A DNA stretch of 64,000 nucleotides, from positions 186,001 to 250,000 of the forward strand of contig CAMLRS010000004.1 of the NCBI GenBank assembly GCA_946482515.1. The letters are read 5' to 3'. The notes beneath the pieces were generated by a model. It was not told where the DNA came from and made no database searches. It saw only the letters and a program-made list of their open reading frames with translations. This document shows positions 8,522 through 18,100 of this stretch, piece after piece; the stretch's first letter is position 1, and every line of letters starts with the position of its first letter. This stretch comes from an uncultured Flavobacteriales bacterium (GTDB lineage: Bacteria; Bacteroidota; Bacteroidia; Flavobacteriales; Crocinitomicaceae). Position numbers and translations under genes: made by a program.

Positions 8522-8606
8522 TTATAATTATAAAGTATTAATTATCATTATGAAGAGTGTATGGGATTAGAAATGTCCTTCATAATTCATCATTGATAAT
8601 TACGAA
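8522..8606. repeat. AT-rich dispersed repeat, copy 2
   Basis: An inverted pair ATTATGAAG (8547-8555) and CTTCATAAT (8578-8586), perfect over 9 bp, is flanked by further AATTAT motifs. It separates the anti-sigma gene from the LD-carboxypeptidase gene and may terminate transcription of the former. Confidence 0.5.
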
Positions 8607-9476
8607 TTATCCCTGTACTTCGCCCATGACGATCATGTTTTCCATGGTAGGAACGGCGCTTCCACCGCGTTTTTCCATCGTGATGGCAAAGGCATCCACG
8701 TTTTCCATGGCCACATCGAAAGGCTCGGTCATATTGGTCATTTCGTCATAATCGAACATACCGAGGCTCACCGGTTTACCTTCGACGATCGCCCACAATT
8801 GGTATTGCATGTCGGTTGGCGGCGGTGTGATCGCTTCTGCCATCATCACGGCTTTGTGGCTTTGATCGCTCCACATGATCTTCACTTTCGCGGTCGGATC
8901 CATTGTTTTGCCGTCCATCTGGATAGTGCTGGTAGCCTGATCCGTAAGCACGCCCTGGATGGCCGTCATGCGTTCCTGTTCCAGTTTCAGAGCGGTGAGT
9001 ACCTGCTCATTCTGCTGTTGTTCTTTTTCCAAAGCTGCCAGATCGCCGGAAAGTTCCGATGTACGCTGGTTGGCGGAAATCCAGAGGAAACCTGTTCCGA
9101 GTGTCACGACGACGCAGGCAGCAGCCACCCACTTCCATGGATTTGGCTGTTTGGCAGTTTCGGTCGGCAGCTGAACGATTTTCGCTTTCGCTTCTGTACG
9201 AGACTGTACGGTTTCAACCGGTGTTTGTGATTCATTCGCAATGGCTTCCAGCACCTTTTCTTTCACACACGGATCTGGCGGAACGGCAGTTGAAAAGGCC
9301 ATCTTTTCAAAAGCAGCTTCGATCGAATCCATTTCGGTCTTGATCTCCGGATAAATATGCATCATGCACTGGACTTCCCTTCTTTCCTGATCAGAAGCGA
9401 AACCGAGCACTACAGACTCCAGGATCCCCGACGCTATGTATTCTTTTACATCCACAACACTAAAAGTGTAAACCAT
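8607..9476 (-). CDS. Anti-sigma factor, RskA-like
   Basis: 289 residues. The N-terminal part (DVKEYIASGILESVVLGFAS) is the short anti-sigma domain that holds the sigma factor. One transmembrane helix (about 132-152, WVAAACVVVTLGTGFLWI) leads to a coiled segment and an RskA-type periplasmic domain with YQLWAIVEGKPVSLGMFD near 230. It should sequester the ECF sigma factor encoded just upstream and release it on an envelope signal, probably by proteolysis. The coding regions overlap by 31 bp. A GTG at 9455, giving (M)DVKEYIASG, is an equally good start and would leave a 10-bp overlap. Confidence 0.85.
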   Translation of the reverse strand: MVYTFSVVDVKEYIASGILESVVLGFASDQERREVQCMMHIYPEIKTEMDSIEAAFEKMAFSTAVPPDPCVKEKVLEAIANESQTPVETVQSRTEAKAKIVQLPTETAKQPNPWKWVAAACVVVTLGTGFLWISANQRTSELSGDLAALEKEQQQNEQVLTALKLEQERMTAIQGVLTDQATSTIQMDGKTMDPTAKVKIMWSDQSHKAVMMAEAITPPPTDMQYQLWAIVEGKPVSLGMFDYDEMTNMTEPFDVAMENVDAFAITMEKRGGSAVPTMENMIVMGEVQG

Positions 9477-10000
9477 TTACGTAACTCGCGCATTGCCATA
9501 CGTGTGCGCGTTTTCACTGTACCCAGCGGCATATCGAGCTCGTCTGCCACTTCCTGCTGCGTATACCCATTGAAATAGATATACTCTATCATCCGTTTTT
9601 GCTCTTCCGGCAGCTTTTCAACCAGCTTGGCCAATCCTATTGTATTGACATTCTGATGAACAGCCTCCGAGAGACCTACGGAAATCTCCCCATTATGGAT
9701 TTCGGATTTCGTTTCTTTTTTCAGCTTTCGCAAGCTGTCGATGGACGTATTGCGCGCAATATTGAGCATCCAGGTAAAGAAGCTTCCCTTGGTGGAATCG
9801 TAGCTCTGGATGTTCTTCCAGACTTTCACAAAGGTGTCCTGGAGAATATCCTGCGCGGCTTCTTCATCGCGCACAATGCGTTGAATGATACCGTTCAACG
9901 CACCCGAATAACGGTCGTAGACTTCAGCAAAGGCCGCCTGATCGGCATTTTTCAGCCGTTTGACCAATGCTTCGATTTCTATGTTATTGAGTGGGTCCAC
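9446..10000 (-). CDS. ECF RNA polymerase sigma factor
   Basis: 184 residues. Region 2 spans about 20-90 with RIVRDEEAAQDILQDTFVKVWKN and FFTWMLNIARNTSIDSLR (promoter -10 melting). Region 4 spans about 125-178 with a helix-turn-helix in YTQQEVADELDMPLGTVKTR. The start codon is GTG (9998-10000). It is the first gene of a two-gene operon with its anti-sigma factor. ECF factors of this type usually activate their own operon; a TATTTTCG box lies just upstream of the start, but no full promoter can be assigned. Confidence 0.92.
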   Translation of the reverse strand: MDPLNNIEIEALVKRLKNADQAAFAEVYDRYSGALNGIIQRIVRDEEAAQDILQDTFVKVWKNIQSYDSTKGSFFTWMLNIARNTSIDSLRKLKKETKSEIHNGEISVGLSEAVHQNVNTIGLAKLVEKLPEEQKRMIEYIYFNGYTQQEVADELDMPLGTVKTRTRMAMRELRKWFTLLVLWM

Positions 10001-10057
10001 CGGAACGAAAATACATTTTTTTCACCACAAAAGGTAATGGTGATTGTAGTCAGGTCT

Positions 10058-10144
10058 CACCTCTCTCCGCCGCGGCGGAAGACAGAGAGGGGTGGCAATC
10101 TAATCGTGTTAGGCCACCCTCCTTAATCCTCCCTCAAGGGAGGA
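10058..10144. repeat. Two GC-rich palindromes (REP-like)
   Basis: First unit, 10058-10095: CACCTCTCT and AGAGAGGGGTG flank the perfect palindrome CCGCCGCGGCGG. Second unit, 10127-10144: TCCTCCCT-CA-AGGGAGGA, a perfect 8-bp stem with a 2-base loop, preceded by CCTCCTTAA. The second unit is a diverged member of the CCTCCCCC..AAAGGGGGAG family also found at 32537-32625 and 61603-61634. The spacer lies between the sigma factor start and the protease stop. Confidence 0.6.
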
Positions 10145-10165
10145 GACAGATTCTCTTAAAAATGA

Positions 10166-10200
10166 AAAAGGTGACCACCTGAATCCGATGACCACCTTTT
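10166..10200 (-). terminator. Terminator of the redoxin-protease operon
   Basis: AAAAGGTG (10166-10173) and CACCTTTT (10193-10200) form an 8-bp stem. On the minus strand the stem ends in a T-rich run (10169-10157, interrupted). It lies about 50 bp beyond the protease stop codon. An extra small hairpin (CCTTC-GAAGG) follows at about 10212-10226. Confidence 0.5.
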
Positions 10201-10246
10201 CCAACGTTCCTCCTTCCGACAGAAGGAACGCGCTACTATGTCTTTA

Positions 10247-12535
10247 TTACCGCACGATAAAGGTACGGGTCGCCTTTCCTGCCGGAGAAGTCAGGCTGAT
10301 AAAGTAAACGCCTTTTGCGAGGCCGCTCACTGTAATGGATTCTTTGTTTTCGCTGGTCGCTTTTTGCCAAACGATCTGGCCGGTCGTGCTCATCACAACA
10401 AGGGTTTTGTCGCCTTCCAGCTCGCTCATATCGACTTTCAGCTCCTGCGACGCAGGGTTCGGGTAAATAGACCACGCGTCTTGCTCCAGCTCGCCAATTC
10501 CGACACCGCTGAGGCAGAACGTTTGCTGGTCATCATCACCGAAATTTGCTTCAGCTGTGGTTAATCCGGCCAGTTCGGTGTTGTTATCATCTTCAATGGT
10601 ATACCAGCCTGCCTGTACGTTGCAGTCGTTGTCGTCGTTGGTCAAACCATCGCCGTATTCGTCTTCGATGATGAATTTGTAGCAGCCGTATTCGAGGCAG
10701 AAAGCTACATTGATAAGCTCCCCACTGTTATTGTCTACATATGGTTCGTTGGTGTACAGCACATCGCTGTTGTCTGCATCCTGCAATTCCCAGCTGGTCT
10801 CGCTGCCGAAGCAATCGATTTGCAATGCCAGATCAACGATTTCACCGTTGGTGATGGTTGTGAACGAAGACGTCACGGTGTTGTTACCGGCGTTGCCGTC
10901 AGGGTTGCCATTTGGATTGGACACCACTGCTTCGAAAGTGTGATCTCCGTTGCCCGGGTTTGCTGCCGGAAGCGTAACGGTCTCGCTGGCAAACTGTGCC
11001 AGGCTGCCCGCCCAGTTGTAAACCTGTGTGATATTGCCGTCGAAACCATAAGTAATGGTAGCGGATACAAGCGTGGCGGAACCGTTATTGGTAATGGTTA
11101 CCTGTGGTGTAACGGAAGCTGTACACATGCGGCCAGTAACGCCAGATGCGTTGCCTACTCCGGCATCGTAATCGATTTCGTCGGCAAATGGGTTGTAACC
11201 GTCTACAGTGGTCACGCCGCTATTATCCGGATCGAGCCAGAACTTGAGCTGATTGGTGCTGTTGCTGCCGGCCGGTTCCCATGACTTGTTCAAACGGCCG
11301 TAATAATCCGGAGCGGACAGGTTGCTGCATGAAGCGCCACCGCCCCACAGCTGACCAATGATGCGGTGATTCTGGTCAAACAAAGGTGAGCCGGAAGAGC
11401 CGCCTTCTGTTGTGGTGTTGCGGTCCCATTCAACGGTCCAGGTAGATTGTGCTTCCGAAGAACCCATAGCCTGTGAAATAGAAGCGGCCGCGTCGTCGAA
11501 AGATATTTTCTTGATATCGCCGTCCGGGTGGTGGATACAAACCGATGAAGTTGGAATGGCTCCTGAATTATCCCAACCGGAAAAGTACGGGTTGTAAGCT
11601 TCCGGAACGGTGTTGTTCACCAAACCGCCTGTGATTTCCACGAGGCAGAAGTCGCTTGGTGTACGGCGGGAGCGCAATACGGCTCCTGAAAGGGATTGAA
11701 AACTCGGTGAAGCACCCGGGTTGCTGCAAGCGGAAGCCTGCCAGTTGAAGCGGAAAACCCAGTTGGTCACACCTGACCCGTAGCAGTGATTCGCCGTAAG
11801 CACGTATGGTTTTCCATCGTTTTCGGTATTGTTAATCAGGGCGCCGCTGCAAAAACCGTTGCTGCCTGAAACGAGCATCACGGCACTGTTGCGCTGATCC
11901 ACCCAGTCGGCTCCGTCTGTACAATTGACATTCATGTTACAATCTCCGGATGTACCGAATGCTTTTTCGGTAAACTCCGCTGCCGTGCGGTAACCGTGTG
12001 TCACGGTATTGACGCGCAAGCCGGCCGGAAGCGACAGGTTGTGTTTCGGAATGTAGTATTCGAGAACGACTGTATTGCCCGGCACGAGCTCCGTTCCGAG
12101 GTTTCCTTCATACAAATGATAGGCTTTGAAAGCCCCGAGGATGAAGCTTTTGTCCGGATTGTAGACATAGAGCTCGTTTCCTTCCGGAAGGAGCACGTTG
12201 TCGAGTGTCAGGTTAACGGTCAGTGCATTTTCGCAGGTAACCTGCAGGCGCCAGATTTTGCTGCCGTTCGGAAGCGTTGTCCAGGTACCTGCGTTTTGCA
12301 TGGTGAGGTTCGTGGCGTTATTGAACCCGAATCGCCACGGTCCTGTTCCTTTGCTGTCATTGAGCTGATCTTCTGCCTGGAGCGCCGCCACATCCGGGCT
12401 GGCAAACACACGCTGATCGACTTCTTTCAATGATTCCGCCAGCTTATAGCTACGCGGCACACCGCCATCCCCTTGCTGGGAATAGCTCCATCCTGCCACA
12501 GAAAGGGCAGCGATGATAAGTAGTTGTTTTTTCAT
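10247..12535 (-). CDS. Secreted lysyl-endopeptidase-like serine protease, T9SS cargo
   Basis: 762 residues: signal peptide (MKKQLLIIAALSVAGWSYSQ), an N-terminal propeptide-like beta domain (about 60-190), and a chymotrypsin-fold protease domain. The triad is visible as His250 in LTANHC, Asp295 in SDFCLVEI and Ser381 in EGGSSGSP, with the paired cysteines (NVNC, FCSG, NHC, SAC) typical of Achromobacter protease I. A Gly/Asn-rich beta domain follows (about 455-560), then a metal-binding-like Asp-rich stretch (EDEYGDGLTNDDNDC). The end is a T9SS type A sorting domain (YPNPASQELKVDMS ... GVYFISLTS). It follows a redoxin gene by 27 bp, so the two are one operon. Lys specificity is not proven. Confidence 0.88.
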   Translation of the reverse strand: MKKQLLIIAALSVAGWSYSQQGDGGVPRSYKLAESLKEVDQRVFASPDVAALQAEDQLNDSKGTGPWRFGFNNATNLTMQNAGTWTTLPNGSKIWRLQVTCENALTVNLTLDNVLLPEGNELYVYNPDKSFILGAFKAYHLYEGNLGTELVPGNTVVLEYYIPKHNLSLPAGLRVNTVTHGYRTAAEFTEKAFGTSGDCNMNVNCTDGADWVDQRNSAVMLVSGSNGFCSGALINNTENDGKPYVLTANHCYGSGVTNWVFRFNWQASACSNPGASPSFQSLSGAVLRSRRTPSDFCLVEITGGLVNNTVPEAYNPYFSGWDNSGAIPTSSVCIHHPDGDIKKISFDDAAASISQAMGSSEAQSTWTVEWDRNTTTEGGSSGSPLFDQNHRIIGQLWGGGASCSNLSAPDYYGRLNKSWEPAGSNSTNQLKFWLDPDNSGVTTVDGYNPFADEIDYDAGVGNASGVTGRMCTASVTPQVTITNNGSATLVSATITYGFDGNITQVYNWAGSLAQFASETVTLPAANPGNGDHTFEAVVSNPNGNPDGNAGNNTVTSSFTTITNGEIVDLALQIDCFGSETSWELQDADNSDVLYTNEPYVDNNSGELINVAFCLEYGCYKFIIEDEYGDGLTNDDNDCNVQAGWYTIEDDNNTELAGLTTAEANFGDDDQQTFCLSGVGIGELEQDAWSIYPNPASQELKVDMSELEGDKTLVVMSTTGQIVWQKATSENKESITVSGLAKGVYFISLTSPAGKATRTFIVR

Positions 12536-12562
12536 AAAATATGCTTGGAGAGTTTAGCCGTT

Positions 12563-13198
12563 TTATTTCACGCGCTTGATGCTGCAACCGCGAGGTGGTG
12601 TAGAAGTTTCGACAATGGTCTTTCCTTCGCTGTGGGCCGTAATGGCATCCTGGAGGTAGTTCTTGTCGGTTTCACGTTTGGCGTCAACGGTATTATCGAT
12701 CGCACCGTGATAGATGAGCTTCATTTCCTGGTTGAAGAAGTAGACGTGCGGTGTCGTTTTCGCACCGAAAGCATCTGCCAGCGCTGCATTTTCATCTACT
12801 ACATAAGGCATTTTGTAACCCTGGGCAGCGGCGTGTTTTTTCATCTCGTCCATGGAGTCATCGTCACCGCGTTTTGCGGCATTGGAATTAACGAGTACCA
12901 CACCGATATCGGATTTGACTGCCAGCTCGTAAATGCCGTTGTACTGACCTTCCCAACCTTTGAAGTTGTCGCTCCCCACCACAAACGGGCAGGTATTGCA
13001 GGAGAAAATAACGATCAGTCCTTTTTTGCCCGCCAGCTTGGTAAGTGTATAAGAAATATCATCTGTACCTTTCATTTCGACTTCCGTCATCGGGGCTTTA
13101 TCGCCCAGCGCAAGACCGGTTTTTTCATCGTTACTAAGGGTGAAGGAAGCCGCCAGCACTAACAGGGAGGCCAGCAAAGTCGTTCGAAAAGGTTTCAT
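12563..13198 (-). CDS. Exported thioredoxin-fold (AhpC/TSA-type) protein
   Basis: 211 residues from MKPFRTTLLASLLVLAASF, a signal peptide. A longer frame to 13258 adds 20 residues that cover the divergent promoter region. The domain has GLALGDKAPMTEVEMKG, then IVIFSCNTCPF with a C-x-x-C redox pair, and the cis-Pro segment AKTTPHVYFF. It should be a periplasmic thiol reductase or peroxiredoxin-like protein. Its place directly before a disulfide-rich secreted protease suggests a role in redox folding of exported proteins; that is inference. A 17-bp perfect palindrome lies 40 bp upstream. Confidence 0.8.
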   Translation of the reverse strand: MKPFRTTLLASLLVLAASFTLSNDEKTGLALGDKAPMTEVEMKGTDDISYTLTKLAGKKGLIVIFSCNTCPFVVGSDNFKGWEGQYNGIYELAVKSDIGVVLVNSNAAKRGDDDSMDEMKKHAAAQGYKMPYVVDENAALADAFGAKTTPHVYFFNQEMKLIYHGAIDNTVDAKRETDKNYLQDAITAHSEGKTIVETSTPPRGCSIKRVK

Positions 13199-13237
13199 GA
13201 GCCAGATATTTTTATCAAAAACACTACATTTAGCATG

Positions 13238-13254
13238 TGGTTCCCGGGGAACCA
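13238..13254. promoter_or_regulatory. Perfect palindrome in divergent promoter region
   Basis: TGGTTCCC-G-GGGAACCA has 8-bp perfect arms and is placed between the divergent redoxin/protease operon and the plus-strand gene at 13280. It is a good operator candidate for a dimeric regulator controlling one or both directions. No regulator gene is adjacent. Confidence 0.45.
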
Positions 13255-13279
13255 GCACAATTTACATTAAAATGATGAG

Positions 13280-14491
13280 ATGAGTCGTATTTTGCCGGTA
13301 CTTTTTTTGTTGATAACGGGAATGCTATATGCCCAGAAATTTGAAATTGCGGCCGAGGAATTTCCTTTTTCCCAGGTGATCGAATGGAAAGGAAAGGGAG
13401 CTATACTGGTCAACAGCGATCCTTCGGGCAACCTCAAACAGGTCCACATGACGCTTGTTTCCAACGACGGGACGAGCACCTGGAACCAGGCTTTCAACCC
13501 GGCTGAAGGCGACTACCATTTCATTGCCGAAGATGGCGGGAAGTACGCTTACTTTCTCAACAATCTGACAATTAAAGACGCAAAAATCTCCTTTAATCAA
13601 TTGAATATTGCGGGAAATATTAAAACGCATACGGTTTCGTTTCTCAGCCAGTTAAAGCGATTGGGGAGTTTCCTGCCCGACGAGCTGACCATAACGGACA
13701 TCGTTACAACCGAGCGTGCGCTGATCTACATGCTCACGCACATGGATAAATCCACGGATAAGAAAACGACCATTGCCGTTACGATGACGCACCACAACCT
13801 GGTAGCGTATGCAGCGATCATTGCTGAAAATTCCATTGCTTCTTCCAAAGCAGAAGATCAGGTTTCCTGGTATGTTGCCGGCGAGGAAGGCGAGTCGATC
13901 CTGTATGCCGCCCGCGTTCATTCCGGGAAAAATGCCGGCTGGGTCGTGAAGCAGTTCACCCCGAAAGGCGAATACGAAAAAGACATCACGATCAAATCGG
14001 CAGGCCTGACGTTTGCAGCGCATGAGCGCACCGGCTTCGGGCGACGCGGAAGTGCTTTGCTGAAAATCAACGAGCCGAAAGAACAGGGAACACTGCTCTA
14101 CGCGAAAGGAACCTTTTACGTAGGCGGACTGGAAGTTTCGGGTACGACGGCCAACATGGTTACTTACGCTTACCGCAACGACCGCTGGGAAAAGCTGGCG
14201 TCTTCGCCAGTGAGCAGCTACAACGCCAAGAAAACACCCAATATCGGATTCTTTCAGCTCACGGAAGGAATTGGCTGGTATGTAGGTGGCGAGGGACATT
14301 TTCATTCATTTACTTCTGAAAAGGGTATTGTTTCGGGGAAAGTGGCACAGCAATTGGACAATCCAAGCCGATTGCTTACGGCTGAATTCCCGGGTCAGTT
14401 TGTATCGGCACTGCCTAACCGCTGGCTGGTGTTCGATAAGGCCCAATTGCCTTCGAGCGGTGCGGTTACTTTTGAATACGTGAACAAATGA
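13280..14491 (+). CDS. Exported protein of unknown function
   Basis: 403 residues with a signal peptide (MSRILPVLFLLITGMLYAQ). The rest looks all-beta, with repeated hydrophobic strands and short polar turns (FEIAAEEFPFSQVIEWKGKG, then later VTYAYRNDRWEKLASSPVSS), which could be a propeller. No catalytic motif or sorting domain is present, so a periplasmic location is likely. Its stop overlaps the ATG of the uridine kinase gene (ATGA), so the two are translationally coupled despite unlike cellular locations. I do not recognise a family. Confidence 0.6.
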   Translation: MSRILPVLFLLITGMLYAQKFEIAAEEFPFSQVIEWKGKGAILVNSDPSGNLKQVHMTLVSNDGTSTWNQAFNPAEGDYHFIAEDGGKYAYFLNNLTIKDAKISFNQLNIAGNIKTHTVSFLSQLKRLGSFLPDELTITDIVTTERALIYMLTHMDKSTDKKTTIAVTMTHHNLVAYAAIIAENSIASSKAEDQVSWYVAGEEGESILYAARVHSGKNAGWVVKQFTPKGEYEKDITIKSAGLTFAAHERTGFGRRGSALLKINEPKEQGTLLYAKGTFYVGGLEVSGTTANMVTYAYRNDRWEKLASSPVSSYNAKKTPNIGFFQLTEGIGWYVGGEGHFHSFTSEKGIVSGKVAQQLDNPSRLLTAEFPGQFVSALPNRWLVFDKAQLPSSGAVTFEYVNK

Positions 14492-15105
14492 TCATTGGTA
14501 TTTGCGGCGGAAGCGGTTCCGGAAAAACAACCTTGCTGAAACGCTTGGCAACTCATTTCGAGGAAATGAAGCCAACGGTTTTTTCCATGGACAATTACTA
14601 CCTGCCACTCGATGAGCAGTTCCGCGACGAAAATAACCAGGTGAATTTCGATCTGCCCACCGCGCTCGACAAACCGGCATTGGTAACCGATCTTCAAACC
14701 CTGAAATCGGGTCAGCCGATCGAAGTAAAAGAATACCATTTCAATGCGCCACCGGGGAAAAACGTGCTCATCACGCTTGAGCCTTCTCCGGTGATCATTG
14801 TTGAAGGCTTGTTCCTGTTCCACTACCCGGAAGTGCGCGACCTGGTCGATTTTTCCATTTTCATGAAAGTGGACCCGGAAATTCAGCTCGACCGTCGTCT
14901 TTACCGCGACCAGGAATCACGTGGCTACTCGCGCGAGGCCATTTTGTACCAATGGGAAAACCACGTTACTCCTTGTTTCGAACAATACCTTTTACCTTAT
15001 GAACAACAGGCGGATTTTCAGTTTAACAACGACCACCAGGCCGATGTGGAATTCGACCGCCTGCTCTCCTGCCTGGTGCCGAAAGTAGCATGGCTCAACG
15101 TCTAA
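14488..15105 (+). CDS. udk: Uridine kinase
   Basis: 205 residues. The P-loop GGSGSGKTT is at residues 7-15. MDNYYLP (about 32-38) and NFDLPTALD (about 53-61) are family motifs of the uridine/cytidine kinase and phosphoribulokinase group. VIIVEGLFLFHYPEVRDL (about 98-115) is the Walker B-like strand. The enzyme phosphorylates uridine or cytidine in pyrimidine salvage in the cytoplasm. It overlaps the preceding gene by 4 bp and the following sensor kinase by 16 bp, so all three are in one operon. The length matches the family. Confidence 0.85.
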   Translation: MIIGICGGSGSGKTTLLKRLATHFEEMKPTVFSMDNYYLPLDEQFRDENNQVNFDLPTALDKPALVTDLQTLKSGQPIEVKEYHFNAPPGKNVLITLEPSPVIIVEGLFLFHYPEVRDLVDFSIFMKVDPEIQLDRRLYRDQESRGYSREAILYQWENHVTPCFEQYLLPYEQQADFQFNNDHQADVEFDRLLSCLVPKVAWLNV

Positions 15106-18100
15106 AACGCTCGTTCTACCGTTTCGGTCTTTCCGCAGCCATTGTGCTCGGAGCCTTGCTGTTACTGCTGTTTTCGCACTTTTCCAACATTACTTTTCAC
15201 GATCACACGGCCGAGCTCCAACAATCGTTCAGCAAAAAGGAACAACAGCTTTACCGTTTTACATCGCAGGCCCTGAAGGTCTTTACGCTGAAAGGCGAAC
15301 AAACCATGGCCGAGCGCTACACCACCGCTTCGCCGTTTTACCTCCATGTTTACCGCAACGATTCGCTTGTTTTCTGGAACACCAATGAGCTGCCCGTTTA
15401 CCCGCTGGCCGATCTGCATTTTCCTTCCGACGGGCTGATCCGGCTGCAAAACGGCTGGTATTACACACAGGTCATCCGGCAAGGCAATCTGCAAGTGGTC
15501 GGCTCCTTCTACATCAAACGGCTTTATCCCTACGAAAACGAGCAGCTCCAGGATCATTTCAATCCGGAACTGACCCACAATACCGAAGGCGTGATCCTGC
15601 CCGAACAGATCAAGGGAAAAAGCATCCACGATCTGAAGGGAAATCACCTGTTTTCGTTCGAAGAAACACAATCCATCGACGATCTGAACGAGGTCGACAC
15701 CATTTTGTTTTCCGGCATCCTGCTACTCATCCTGCTGTCTTGGGTTCAGCTCAATCGCTGGTTCACCCGCTGGTATGCTTCGCTGCTGCTGGCGTTACTC
15801 TTCAGTGTGCTGCGCGTTCTGGCCCTCCGCTTCGACTGGTTCGCCGGATTGGAAAACAGCTCGTTGTTCGATCCTTCCATTCTCGCTTTGTCGGAACGAA
15901 CGCCCAACCTGGGGCAATTGCTCCTTTCCTTCCTCCTGTTGCTGGTGATTTCAAATGCACTCTTCCGCACGCTGAAAAGTATGCAGGAAACGGGGGGCAT
16001 CGCCCGCTGGATTTCCCTGATCGCTGTGCTGATTCTGCCTGTTCTGGGCTACTGGATGAGCCTCACTGCCCAGGAAATGGTCGAAAACTCGTCCATTCCC
16101 TTACAGCTCGACCAGGTTTTCAGTCTCACGCGGTATTCGCTTATCGTTTTGTTCATGATCGGAATTGCGGGCTTTGCTTACATCATGATCGTTTACGAAG
16201 TGATGGGCGCTTTCCTGCGTTCCGGATGGAAATTTCCGCTGCTGTTTCAGCTGTGGTTCGTTCCCGGGTTGATTTCCCTGTTTATTGCTTTGCAAATCCA
16301 GCATTCGATCAACGCAGTGTTGTGGTCCATGCTTTTGAGCGGCCTCGTGTTGTTTGTCCACCGCAGATGGGGCGGCCGCTGGGATTTTTCGCTGGTCTTG
16401 CTGGCACTTTTCCTGTTTTCCATAGGCGCAACGCTCAATATTCATGAATTCGCTAAGATCAAGGAACGTGAAGAACGCGAGCTGTATGCCAACCAGCTGG
16501 CCGACGACAAGGACCTGAACACGGAGCTCGAATACCTCACAGCCAAGCAGCAGCTCCTCGAAGATCCGTACATGGAACGCTTCAAGGTGCGCGCCAACCG
16601 ACCGGAAGCTTCCGAACTGAAAGAAGCACTCGAACGACGTGTATTCAATGGCTTCTGGGAACGCTACGACATGGATTTCTTTTACTTCGATGCCGCCGAT
16701 ACCAGCTCCCGTTTCAACGGAAAGCGACTGGAAGACCTTCAGGCGCTGATCACCCGTCACGGCGAAGTATCCGAAGTCGACAGCACGCTCTTCTTCGTAA
16801 AAGATTACACCAGTCAATACGCCTACGTATTCCTGCAGGAATTGCAAACGGACAGCTCCACCGTACTGTTCTTCGGTACGCTGAAATCGAAGAAAATACC
16901 GGAAGAGATCGGGTTCCCGCGATTGCTCATTTCCGACAAAGCCAAAGTTTTCGAGTCGCTGGGCAGCTATTCGATCGCCAAGTACTATTCGGGCAAGCTG
17001 GTGGCGCGTTACGGCAGCTACAGTTTTCCATTCGAAGCCGGCGTCATTCCCGAAATCCGCATCGGCCGGGAGCGCATGTTCTTCGACAAGGATGGTTTCA
17101 ACCATTTCCTGCTGCGGCGCACGGGCAAAGACATGATCATCCTGTCGCGGCAAAATACCAGCTGGGTGGATTGGGTAACGACGGTGGCTTTCCTGTTCGT
17201 TTACTACGGCTTCCTGTTGTCGACCTTCCTACTGTTCCAGTCGAGGGCCATTCTGATGCGTTTCCGTGGTTTGTCGCTGGCGGTGAAAATACAGGTCGTG
17301 CTTGTGGGCTTGGTCTTCGTTTCCCTCGTGGCCTTCGGTTTCGGCAGCGGAACGTTCGTGCGGTCGCAGTACGAAGAATATACCAACGACCTGATCCGCG
17401 AAAAGATCCATTCGGTGGGCGTGGTGTCCAAATTACGCCTCGGTGACCAACCTTCGATCGAAGAAGCACGGAAGTCCATCGACATGGAATACTACCTGCG
17501 CAACTGGTCGCACATATTTGTCACCGACATCAATGTTTACGACCTGCACGGCCGCCTGGTGAGCTCTTCCCGACCGAAGATCTACAACATCGGCTTGCTG
17601 AGCGAGCAAATGCACCCCGCAGCACGCAGCGCCATGGTTTCGGCCAAGAAAAGCGAGTTCATTCACCAGGAAAGCATTGGCAATCTGATGTACTTATCGG
17701 CCTATACGCCGTTCTTTAATGACGAAGGCAAGCTCATTGCTTATGTCAACCTGCAGCACTTTGACCAGCAGAACGAGTTCGAGAACCAGATCCGCCGGTT
17801 CCTCGTGGCCATCATCAACGTGTTCATGCTCCTGCTGGCGTTATCCATTATCGGAGCTGTGTTCATTTCTTCGTGGCTGACATCGCCGCTGCGCATGATC
17901 CGTCGGAGCTTTTCGCGCATGGAGCTGGGCAAGAACAACCAGCCGATCGAATACCACAGCAAGGATGAGATCGGCGACCTGGTTCGCGAATACAACCAAA
18001 AGCTAGCCGAGCTGGAAGCTGCGGCGCTTCGCTTAGCACAAAGCGGCCGGGAAAGCGCCTGGCGCGAAATGGCCAAACAAGTGGCCCATGAGATCAAGAA

